In this document: in pieces, positions 1-5,315 of the stretch
Layout: every line of letters starts with the position of its first letter
How positions within the stretch are numbered: the first letter of the stretch is position 1
Source: Planctomycetota bacterium
GTDB lineage: Bacteria > Planctomycetota > Planctomycetia > Planctomycetales > Planctomycetaceae
Length of the DNA stretch: 5,315 bases
Assembly (NCBI GenBank): GCA_024278285.1
Contig: JAJRTM010000859.1
Span: 1 to 5,315, forward strand
Direction of reading: 5' to 3'
Notes under the pieces: model-generated
Databases searched by the model: none
Told to the model about the DNA's origin: nothing
Seen by the model: only the letters and a program-made list of their open reading frames with translations
Made by a program: the position numbers and the translations under genes

Positions 1-846
1 ATGTTTCTGGCTGGTTTCTGGGCAGAATTTGGGATGATCTCCAATCCGCCTGCTTTTGGAACAAAATGTATCTGGCCGGAAGATGGTTTCCCGTCTGCAG
101 AAAAAATTATTCACAGCAGTGAAGATGTTAATCGCTTAACCAAGCCGAATGTTCGCACCGATGGCATGTTGCCCTTTTTGATGAATCGGCTCAAGAATAA
201 TCAGGCTGCAATAGAAAAAATGGGCCATCGCATTCGCTTTGCCACCACGCATGGCCCGCTGACAATTGCCTCTTATTTACTGGGGCATACCGAAATGCTG
301 ATGGCGACACAAACCGAACCGGAAATGCTTCACAAAATTCTTTCGATGGCGACCGATTTTGTCATCGACTGGATCGCGTATCAGGTAGAAACATTTCCCT
401 CAATTGACGGAATACTGGTGCTTGAAGACTTCATGGGGTTTCTCGGGCCGCAGGATTTTGAAGACTTTGCGTTGCCTTACATGCAGAAGATTTTCGACTC
501 CTTTGAGGGGACCATTAAATTTCTGCACAACGATGCTCATGGCTTAATTACCGCGAAGTATCTCGAACAACTCGGCGTTAACCTGTTCAACTTTTCGTTC
601 AAGCATCGTATTGAACAAATCCGCGAACTGGCAGGGGACTCGGTCGTTTTGATGGGAAACATCCCTCCCCGAGATATCTTGGCACAAGGGACTTGCGACG
701 ATGTACGCAACTGGATTACCGACTCTTTGGAACCGCTTACCGACAGACGCCGTATTCTCCTCTCGGCGGGCGGTTTTGTAGCCCAGAATGTCGCCTCGGA
801 AAAAATTGATACCGTATGCGTTACCGCCACCAAGTTTACAGTGTGA
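1..846 (+). CDS. Uroporphyrinogen decarboxylase (URO-D) family protein, probably 5'-truncated by the window edge
   Basis: The 281 visible residues end at TGA 844-846. The chain reads as the C-terminal four fifths of a URO-D/MtaA-type TIM barrel. Family-like blocks are an LEDFMGFLGPQDFEDF segment (residues 141-156, the acidic strand and following helix), HNDAHG (176-181), VVLMGNIPPRDILAQGT (215-231, the most diagnostic block) and LSAGGF (254-259) near the end. Family members are usually about 330-390 residues, so some 60-100 N-terminal residues probably lie upstream and the ATG at base 1 is likely an internal Met. The Arg-rich N-terminal motif of true HemE is not visible. The His-x-Cys...Cys zinc site of corrinoid methyltransferases (MtaA/MtbA) is also absent: the first site reads H176-N-D178 and the later Cys is replaced by Gly in SAGGF. 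A haem-pathway HemE role is therefore unlikely. This is one of the many cytoplasmic URO-D paralogues of unknown substrate. The last 20 or so residues diverge from the usual GGGMPPG-type ending. Confidence 0.85.
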   Translation: MFLAGFWAEFGMISNPPAFGTKCIWPEDGFPSAEKIIHSSEDVNRLTKPNVRTDGMLPFLMNRLKNNQAAIEKMGHRIRFATTHGPLTIASYLLGHTEMLMATQTEPEMLHKILSMATDFVIDWIAYQVETFPSIDGILVLEDFMGFLGPQDFEDFALPYMQKIFDSFEGTIKFLHNDAHGLITAKYLEQLGVNLFNFSFKHRIEQIRELAGDSVVLMGNIPPRDILAQGTCDDVRNWITDSLEPLTDRRRILLSAGGFVAQNVASEKIDTVCVTATKFTV

Positions 847-867
847 GGAAACTCGACTCGGGCAGGG

Positions 868-880
868 TCTGCTGTGCAGA
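868..880. repeat. Small hairpin just downstream of the URO-D gene
   Basis: A 5-bp stem (TCTGC/GCAGA) encloses a 3-nt TGT loop, starting 22 bases after the URO-D stop codon. No T-run follows, so it is not a standard intrinsic terminator. The 5-bp-stem, 3-nt-loop design matches the hairpin at 909-921 and the inner hairpin at 1057-1069. Confidence 0.45.
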
Positions 881-908
881 GCGTTTAGGTGGATGTAGAT
901 TCCCTAAC

Positions 909-921
909 CCGGCATAGCCGG
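909..921. repeat. Small GC-rich hairpin left of the composite inverted repeat
   Basis: A 5-bp stem (CCGGC/GCCGG) encloses an ATA loop. It lies 19 bases left of the composite inverted repeat and could be its outer, unpaired extension or an independent short palindromic repeat. I see no matching copy on the right side of the composite element. Confidence 0.45.
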
Positions 922-940
922 AACCAAGAACTTATGGTGA

Positions 941-1097
941 GGGTAGCCCGACCACTTCAGTGGTTGGGTGCCGCCAGGCACAAGATGCTCGCGCCATGTG
1001 CGTTCGATTTCATTGGTACTTTCAATAAAAATGAAGCCACATGGCGCGAGCATCTTGTTGCTACGCAACCCAACCGCTAAAAGCGGTCGGGCTACCC
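941..1097. repeat. 157-bp composite inverted repeat (REP/BIME- or MITE-like) with covarying hairpins
   Basis: The two ends are inverted copies of one another over about 60 bases. The outermost 13 bp (941-953 against 1085-1097) and an inner 20 bp (981-1000 against 1038-1057) are perfect complements. Between these blocks each arm carries two small hairpins: 951-964 and 968-981 on the left, 1057-1069 and 1073-1087 on the right. The stems differ between arms but each still pairs. ACCAC/GTGGT on the left becomes ACCGC/GCGGT in the equivalent orientation of the right arm, and GTGCC/GGCAC becomes GTTGC/GCAAC. A further 6-bp stem (1009-1014 with 1030-1035) tops the long hairpin. No transposase is encoded inside, and I see no clear target-site duplication. 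Paired extragenic palindromes mobilised by a RAYT-type (TnpA_REP) transposase, or a small non-autonomous element, are the likeliest identities. A structured RNA is an alternative. Confidence 0.75.
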
Positions 1098-1159
1098 ATG
1101 TTCGAACAAGCTTACTGAAGGGAACCTCTATTCATTCAAAAACATATTATTGAACGGGG

Positions 1160-1179
1160 GGCAGACATTCTTGTCTGCC
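1160..1179. repeat. Perfect 8-bp stem-loop between convergent genes; possible weak terminator
   Basis: An 8-bp perfect stem (GGCAGACA paired with TGTCTGCC) encloses a TTCT loop. It lies about 90 bases beyond the stop of the minus-strand gene and 313 bases beyond the stop of the URO-D gene. Downstream bases are TTAAAT on the plus strand and a C-run on the minus strand, so neither direction has a proper U-tract. It could act as a weak bidirectional terminator or mRNA end-protector, or be another dispersed palindromic repeat. Confidence 0.5.
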
Positions 1180-1267
1180 TTAAATAGAGCATGCTCAAAC
1201 GATACAGTCTCCGAATGTCTGTGCTCCTTTTGAGTTAATAACATCATTGGTACGCCGCGTGCTGCCC

Positions 1268-3715
1268 TTATCGAATAAGTAAAAATTCAGGTGTCATGCA
1301 GACGGCCCAGAGCATATCTTGAATTTGTTCGACTGAGGGGGAATCTCCCATCGCTTCCTGCATCACTTTTAGTTCTGCTTCGGTTGGATTTCGTGAGAAC
1401 GCAAACTGAAAAACGTACTGAATCATTTCAGATGTTTTCTTCCAGGAACTGCTTGATAGTTTTTTTGCACCATGCGTTAACGCTTGCGAAAGTGTTTCGC
1501 CGTTCGCCAGATCGATTGCTTCGAGGGTGGTCAGTTCATCGGGACGGGAAGAGACGATCTGATCGCGATTGGGGCGTCCGAGTGATCGCATCAGAAAATC
1601 ACTTTTGACGAGTGACGTTCGAACCATTGGCATTTGCCCGGAGGTTCCTTGCGCGATAATTGTACGAATCGTTTCCTGTGTCGAGTTATTCCAAACAGGT
1701 AATGTTGGAACCAGCGTAACAGGTTTCCATTTGCCGGGAATACCGCCCAGGCGACTCTCTTTGAAGTTGACTTTGCTCGGGTTGAACTGCCAACTTTCAT
1801 CGGATGCAATCGCGATTTCTTTGCCGCTGGCGAGTTTTATCCTTGCTTCAAAATAAAATCCAGCCGGGTTTGGATTGTTGCCCGCATTGTGAGCAACGGC
1901 GACAATTTGATTACTTCCTTTTTTCAACTTCCCATTCAAAACAAGTCCCACCGGCTGCTGCCAGTTTTCACCTCGGCTAATTTCTCGTCCATTGATGAAA
2001 AGTACGAAGTCGTTATCACACGTCACCACTGCAACCGCCTGGCTGACGGCTTCGTCTAGTTTGATGATTTTTCGTATCGCGATTGTTTCATCTGCAGGAG
2101 GTATTTTTCCCTCGGCTGCAGAATCTCCCCAGATCCAGTTACCTTTCAGTTCGATTTTTTTCGCCTGTTCCAGATCGACTTTTGCTCGTAAAATGGGAGC
2201 ATCGATTTTTGCAGGAGCCGCCCCGGTTATTTGCCACAAGGAATCCATAAACTGCTCGGCTGTCATCCGTTTGGTACGTGGTCCATCGTAAACGTACTTT
2301 TCGTATTCGGCTTCTTCTGAAACAACTTCCGAACGAGATTGATACGCCTGCGACGTCGTGATCAGTTCCAGCACTTTCTTCAGATCGTATTTTTGATCGA
2401 CCAGATAAACAGCCAGGTAATCGAGCAAGTCCTGGTTCCACGGTTCGGTTTCCATCGCATCAACCGGATGCACAATGCCATGTCCCATAATACGGTGCCA
2501 AAAACGATTAATCAGATTGCGTGCAAACCGCCCGTTTTGCGGATGTGTCATCAAATTCGCCAGTTGCTTTAATCGCTCGGGTTGCGGTGCTTTCGGATCA
2601 ACCTGCCCCAGTTCCGGGAATAGCCAGGAGGCAACTGCTTTCTGACCGGTTGGTTTATCGCAGCGATGAATCTCCATTTCTCTGGTCGCGTAAATGGCAG
2701 CCAAGCCGTATGCTTCGCTTACTTTCCAGTTACTCACAAAACTATCGTGGCACGAAGCACATTTCATGTTGATGCCCAGAAATGTTTGAGATAACGATTG
2801 TGAAAACTGAATTTCAACCGTCTGCCCTGCACTAACATTTCCTCGCCATTTAATGCCGTTAATGAACCCACTACTTTCAGGAGTGGGCGGCGCGATCAGC
2901 TCGCGTGTGAATTGATCGTAAGGCATATTGTTGACCAACGCCGCATACAACCATTTGCTGATTTGCGTCCGACCGCCCGTGATGAAGCCCGTGCCTGTAT
3001 AATCGTTGCGAAGCAGATCGTTCCAGAATGTCAACCAGTGATCCGCATACGCAATATCATTGGAAAGCAGTGATTGAATATATTTTGTTCTTTTATCAGT
3101 TGATTGATCCGCCAGAAATTCGGCTCGCTGTGATGGTGTTGGAAGCAAGCCGACCAAATCGAGAGTCACTCTCCGGATGAAAACGTCATCAGAAATAGGG
3201 ACGGGTCGCGGTAGTTTATGCTTCGCAAGATACGCATCGATAATTCGATCAACAGGGTTCTCCCGCCCCTGTTGGACAGGCGGGAGTTTCGGGCGTCGTG
3301 GTTTGAGTGGAATTTCGTAAGTTTTTTCAGAGAAACTGAAACCTTGCTGCCAAAGCATTCCCGAGGCGATCCACTCCTGAAGTGTTTTGATTTCTTTTTT
3401 AGAAAGGCGACTCTTCTCTTTGGGAGGCATTTGCAATTCGGGATCGGTCGAGGCGATCAATTCCAGAAAATAACTTTCCTCCACATTCCCCGGCGTCGCC
3501 GCTTCACTTTCCAGAAACAAGCTGCGATGGTTCAGCGAAAATCCGCCCTTCGCTTCTTTCCCACCATGACAAGCCACACAATGTTTTTTCAGAATAGGAA
3601 CGATTTCATGCGAAAAATCAGGAGCCGCCTGAGAAATATTTTGCGATGAAAGCAAACAGATCACTGCCCCAAAAAACAAACAAACAAATCGTGAACACTT
3701 AAATTGACCAGTCAT
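1268..3715 (-). CDS. Secreted PSCyt1-DUF1549-DUF1553 (planctomycete cytochrome-like) protein
   Basis: An 815-residue protein with ATG at 3713-3715 and TAA at 1268-1270. Residues 1-30 form a signal peptide (basic start, hydrophobic core at about 10-22, cleavage likely after SQA30), so it is exported. Residues 35-123 are the PSCyt1 cytochrome-c-like domain, with haem motif C46-V-A-C49-H50 and a candidate distal ligand M96 in LQMPP. DUF1549 (PSCyt2) spans about 153-345, with the hallmark IRRVTLDLVGLLPTP at 180-194 and a second motif C319-A-S-C322-H323. The DUF1553 (PSD1) region starts near 380 (NGRFARNLINRFWHRIMGHG, 394-413) and resumes at about 697-815. Between about 520 and 665 it is interrupted by a beta-sandwich-like insert, annotated separately. 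The biochemical role of this family is not established; electron transfer linked to polymer breakdown has been suggested. The usual downstream DUF1501 gene is absent. A weak Shine-Dalgarno sequence (GGAAC, about 14 bases upstream) precedes the start. Confidence 0.94.
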   Translation of the reverse strand: MTGQFKCSRFVCLFFGAVICLLSSQNISQAAPDFSHEIVPILKKHCVACHGGKEAKGGFSLNHRSLFLESEAATPGNVEESYFLELIASTDPELQMPPKEKSRLSKKEIKTLQEWIASGMLWQQGFSFSEKTYEIPLKPRRPKLPPVQQGRENPVDRIIDAYLAKHKLPRPVPISDDVFIRRVTLDLVGLLPTPSQRAEFLADQSTDKRTKYIQSLLSNDIAYADHWLTFWNDLLRNDYTGTGFITGGRTQISKWLYAALVNNMPYDQFTRELIAPPTPESSGFINGIKWRGNVSAGQTVEIQFSQSLSQTFLGINMKCASCHDSFVSNWKVSEAYGLAAIYATREMEIHRCDKPTGQKAVASWLFPELGQVDPKAPQPERLKQLANLMTHPQNGRFARNLINRFWHRIMGHGIVHPVDAMETEPWNQDLLDYLAVYLVDQKYDLKKVLELITTSQAYQSRSEVVSEEAEYEKYVYDGPRTKRMTAEQFMDSLWQITGAAPAKIDAPILRAKVDLEQAKKIELKGNWIWGDSAAEGKIPPADETIAIRKIIKLDEAVSQAVAVVTCDNDFVLFINGREISRGENWQQPVGLVLNGKLKKGSNQIVAVAHNAGNNPNPAGFYFEARIKLASGKEIAIASDESWQFNPSKVNFKESRLGGIPGKWKPVTLVPTLPVWNNSTQETIRTIIAQGTSGQMPMVRTSLVKSDFLMRSLGRPNRDQIVSSRPDELTTLEAIDLANGETLSQALTHGAKKLSSSSWKKTSEMIQYVFQFAFSRNPTEAELKVMQEAMGDSPSVEQIQDMLWAVCMTPEFLLIR
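1721..2158 (-). other. Jelly-roll (galactose-binding-like) domain inserted in the DUF1553 region
   Basis: Residues of about 520-665 of the 815-residue protein do not look like DUF1553. They follow the pattern of galactose-binding-like/CBM jelly-rolls found beside glycosidase catalytic domains: W527-I-W near the start, a strand containing IRKIIKL (547-553), CDNDFVLFINGREI (566-579, the D-N-x-x-x-x-x-x-N-G pattern), KKGSNQIVAVAHNAG (598-612), FYFEARIKLASGK (620-632) and a closing DESW (639-642). The flanking stretches, MTAEQFMDSLW (484-494) and MVRTSLVKSDFLMRSLGRP (697-715), resemble the normal continuous DUF1553 core. This therefore reads as an in-frame insert. Sugar binding is inferred from the fold pattern only. 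Confidence 0.6.
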
Positions 3716-3752
3716 AATGCAAGCTCTGTTCCACTAAATAAAGGCGGGAGAG

Positions 3753-3758
3753 ATTATA
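3753..3758 (-). promoter_or_regulatory. Candidate -10 box for the PSCyt1-DUF1549-DUF1553 gene
   Basis: Read on the minus strand this is a perfect TATAAT, 37 bases upstream of the ATG, which implies a leader of about 30 bases. The region 17 bases upstream (3776-3781, CAACTA) is a poor match to a sigma-70 -35 box, so the promoter may need an activator or another sigma factor. The position is plausible but untested. Confidence 0.45.
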
Positions 3759-3791
3759 TACTCGAACATCCAGTTTAGTTGCCCCTGTCCT

Positions 3792-3804
3792 GGAATTCAA
3801 TTCC
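3792..3804. promoter_or_regulatory. Short inverted repeat in the divergent promoter region
   Basis: GGAATT and AATTCC flank a single C, giving a 13-bp odd palindrome between the two divergent genes, upstream of the candidate minus-strand -10 box. Its size and position would suit a dimeric regulator, but AT-rich palindromes this short can arise by chance. Confidence 0.25.
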
Positions 3805-3896
3805 GATTGCAGTAGGAGCATCAACTTTATAGTAGACTCCCTCAAATGTTTTGGATAGACTTTTGATAAGAATAGTAGTCATTCACTCAACATATC

Positions 3897-3901
3897 AGGA
3901 G
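3897..3901 (+). promoter_or_regulatory. Ribosome binding site AGGAG that fixes the GTG start at 3909
   Basis: A strong AGGAG core sits 7 bases before GTG 3909-3911. The alternative ATG in this frame is at codon 19, inside the hydrophobic signal-peptide core. The GTG is therefore the well-supported start. Confidence 0.8.
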
Positions 3902-3908
3902 ATTATTT

Positions 3909-5315
3909 GTGCCTGCACTTCGCCCCACTTCCGTTATTCGACACCTCGCGCTGCTTGCTTTCATGCTGGTCAGTTTTTCCGCCACCAGTGTTGTTGCGGA
4001 AAATTATTGGCTCTCGCTGACTTCAAAACTCCGTCCGGTTCATGAAAGTTTGAATCAGAAGCAGGAGCCGTTTGAAATTTCTGGTCAATTTGAATTGCCG
4101 ATTGATGGGAAAAATCAGCGGGTCGAAATCTCTTTGTCGCGGCTCGGACCGGAAGCGTTTGACTTAACTTGCACACACAAAGATTTTTCCCTGCAAATTC
4201 AACGACGAAAAGAAGTGACCGTTTTTGCATTGCCTCACCATAAAGTTCGCTTTGTCGGACAGGGGGCAATTACGACTGAAGATCATCTCGCACCGGAAAA
4301 GTTGCTCGCCCGGCTGTTTGATGCAGATTCAAAAATATCGCAATACATTCCGTTAATCAGTGCTGATCCCAATACCTGGGCGTTGCTGTTGAATCAGTTT
4401 GTTGAAATAGAGTATCAGGTGAATAAAAAACAATGGCTGATCGAAGACGAAGTAATCATCTCTATTTCAGGGGATCAATCGCTGCCCGTTACTTTGAAGA
4501 TTGAAGGCAAAGACTGGAACGGTTCACTCAAGTTTTCTAACGGACAAAGTGTGAAGCGGACGGTTACTCCGTTTGCTGATTACAAAACAATTGAAATTGA
4601 TCGCAATGAATTGGAACGCCAATTGACGCGTGGTGTCCGCAGAGCGGCGGCAGTGCTTGCCCCTGCAGCACGTTTGACAAACCCGACACAATCACCACGA
4701 AAAGTTGAGCATGGTGAATTACGCTGGGTTGATGGTCAACGCGTTGCGCTACTTTCTGGAACCCCCGAAGAAATTGGAACTGCTCACGCGAAACTGCTTC
4801 GTGAAGAAGCGGTCCGCTGCATGGATTCTGTTTTGTACGCCTTCGGCACGGTGCAGACAATTCGTACCGGTCGCTGGTTTCGGCACGATTTGGATGCTGC
4901 CTATGCACGTCTTTCGCCTCACATTCCAGAGGATCACAAGCAAGAAATGAATGCGTTTGCGGATGAACTTGGCTGGGATAGAAAACTGGTTCATTCGTTG
5001 AATGTCTTCCCGGAACTATTTCATTGCTCCGGCTTTGCAGTATTCGATTCTGCAACGGTTGATGGCAAACTGTATCACGGGCGTGTTCTCGATTATATGA
5101 CAACCATCGGCCTGCAAGATTCCTGTACGACTTTCATTGTTGCTCCCAAAGGAAAATACTCTTTTGCAAACATTGGCTATGGCGGTTTTATTGGTTCCGT
5201 CAGCGGGATGAATGCAGAAGGGATTTCACTTGGTGAAATGGGAGGCAAAGGGGAAGGGCTGTGGGATGGAGTTCCGATGGCGACATTAATGAGACGCGCG
5301 TTGGAAGAGTGCAGA
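3909..5315 (+). CDS. Secreted C45-type (acyl-CoA:6-APA acyltransferase-like) Ntn hydrolase/acyltransferase, 3'-truncated
   Basis: The frame opens at GTG 3909 and runs without a stop for 469 codons to the window edge. Residues 1-30 form a signal peptide (Arg/His-rich start, core at about 12-24, cleavage after SVVA30). Residues 31-260 are an unrecognised, beta-rich segment. From about 268 the chain matches peptidase family C45. ELRWVDGQRVALLSGTPEEIG (269-290) is followed by FPELFHCSGFAVFD (367-380), which contains the probable nucleophile C373. Next come YHGRVLDY (389-396), with R392 and D395 in the R-x-x-D pattern of Ntn amidases, and SVSGMNAEGISLGEMGG (430-446), with N435 as a likely oxyanion residue. 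In this superfamily self-cleavage before the Cys exposes its alpha-amino group, here between H372 and C373. The remaining barrel lies beyond the edge. The protein acts outside the cytoplasmic membrane; the substrate (amide, peptide or acyl donor) cannot be told. It is divergent from the PSCyt1 gene, 193 bases away. Confidence 0.88.
   Translation, partial: MPALRPTSVIRHLALLAFMLVSFSATSVVAENYWLSLTSKLRPVHESLNQKQEPFEISGQFELPIDGKNQRVEISLSRLGPEAFDLTCTHKDFSLQIQRRKEVTVFALPHHKVRFVGQGAITTEDHLAPEKLLARLFDADSKISQYIPLISADPNTWALLLNQFVEIEYQVNKKQWLIEDEVIISISGDQSLPVTLKIEGKDWNGSLKFSNGQSVKRTVTPFADYKTIEIDRNELERQLTRGVRRAAAVLAPAARLTNPTQSPRKVEHGELRWVDGQRVALLSGTPEEIGTAHAKLLREEAVRCMDSVLYAFGTVQTIRTGRWFRHDLDAAYARLSPHIPEDHKQEMNAFADELGWDRKLVHSLNVFPELFHCSGFAVFDSATVDGKLYHGRVLDYMTTIGLQDSCTTFIVAPKGKYSFANIGYGGFIGSVSGMNAEGISLGEMGGKGEGLWDGVPMATLMRRALEECR

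Larger units (their letters stand above)
847..1267. other. Gene-free convergent intergenic region rich in hairpins
   Basis: This interval of about 420 bases separates the stop of the URO-D gene from the stop of the minus-strand PSCyt1 gene. Its short open frames fall inside inverted repeats and have no recognisable protein features. It holds small hairpins at 868-880, 909-921 and 1160-1179, a large composite inverted repeat at 941-1097, and perfect 10-bp palindromes at 1099-1108 and 1187-1196. I see no tRNA, no promoter I would defend, and no canonical hairpin-plus-T-tract terminator. From about 1200 to 1267 I see nothing notable. Confidence 0.7.

Noticed and set aside
1..846. ATG at base 1 considered as the true start of the URO-D protein
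   Set aside because: Family length and the position of conserved blocks imply missing N-terminal sequence, and no upstream ribosome binding site can be seen.
941..1097. Composite inverted repeat considered as a CRISPR array or riboswitch
   Set aside because: It has inverted rather than regularly spaced direct repeats, and it lies downstream of convergent genes rather than in a leader.
889..1153. Two overlapping small open frames (63 and 61 codons) in the intergenic region
   Set aside because: They lie across the composite inverted repeat, lack good ribosome binding sites and recognisable protein features, and are explained by the palindromic DNA.
1160..1179. Stem-loop considered as a firm intrinsic terminator
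   Set aside because: The stem is good, but neither strand has a following U-tract, so I kept it as a hairpin repeat with only a possible terminator role.
1011..1253. The 9-mer CATTGGTAC at 1011-1019 and again at 1245-1253, considered as a direct repeat or attachment site
   Set aside because: It is only nine bases with no extended similarity around the copies, and no integrase or tRNA is nearby.
3218..3649. A 143-codon open frame on the plus strand
   Set aside because: It is antisense to the PSCyt1/DUF1549 coding region, whose CxxCH and family motifs are unambiguous in the other strand.
4564..5103. A 179-codon open frame on the minus strand
   Set aside because: It is antisense to the well-supported C45 frame, is rich in His, Gln, Cys and Arg without domain features, and is a shadow of that gene.

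Overview
The window looks like part of a chromosome from a bacterium of the phylum Planctomycetota. The strongest sign is the central gene. It encodes a secreted protein with a haem-binding PSCyt1 domain followed by DUF1549 (PSCyt2) and DUF1553 (PSD1), an architecture expanded almost exclusively in planctomycetes and a few relatives. Moderate GC content, sparse gene packing and hairpin-rich intergenic DNA fit a Gimesia-like member of the Planctomycetales, but the genus is only a guess.

Layout. (1) 1-846, plus strand: the 3' part of a uroporphyrinogen decarboxylase (URO-D) family gene that probably enters from beyond the left edge. (2) 847-1267: about 420 bases without a credible gene. It is dominated by a 157-bp composite inverted repeat (941-1097). 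Each arm carries two small hairpins whose stems differ between arms by paired, compensatory changes. Three more isolated hairpins lie around it (868-880, 909-921, 1160-1179). (3) 1268-3715, minus strand: the 815-residue PSCyt1-DUF1549-DUF1553 protein, with a signal peptide, two CxxCH motifs and a jelly-roll, carbohydrate-binding-like domain inserted inside the DUF1553 region. (4) 3716-3908: a 193-bp divergent intergenic region with a good -10 box for the minus-strand gene, a small inverted repeat and a strong ribosome binding site for the next gene. (5) 3909 to the right edge, plus strand: a GTG-started, secreted C45-type N-terminal-nucleophile (Ntn) acyltransferase/hydrolase, cut off at its 3' end by the window.

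How the genes relate. The URO-D and PSCyt1 genes converge on the repeat-rich interval. The PSCyt1 and C45 genes diverge from a shared 193-bp promoter region, so those two could be co-regulated, though nothing in the sequence proves it. No operon is visible. The PSCyt1-DUF1549-DUF1553 gene lacks the DUF1501 partner that usually follows such genes. I see no CRISPR array, tRNA, rRNA, transposase gene or defence system. The most unusual element is the covarying composite inverted repeat at 941-1097.
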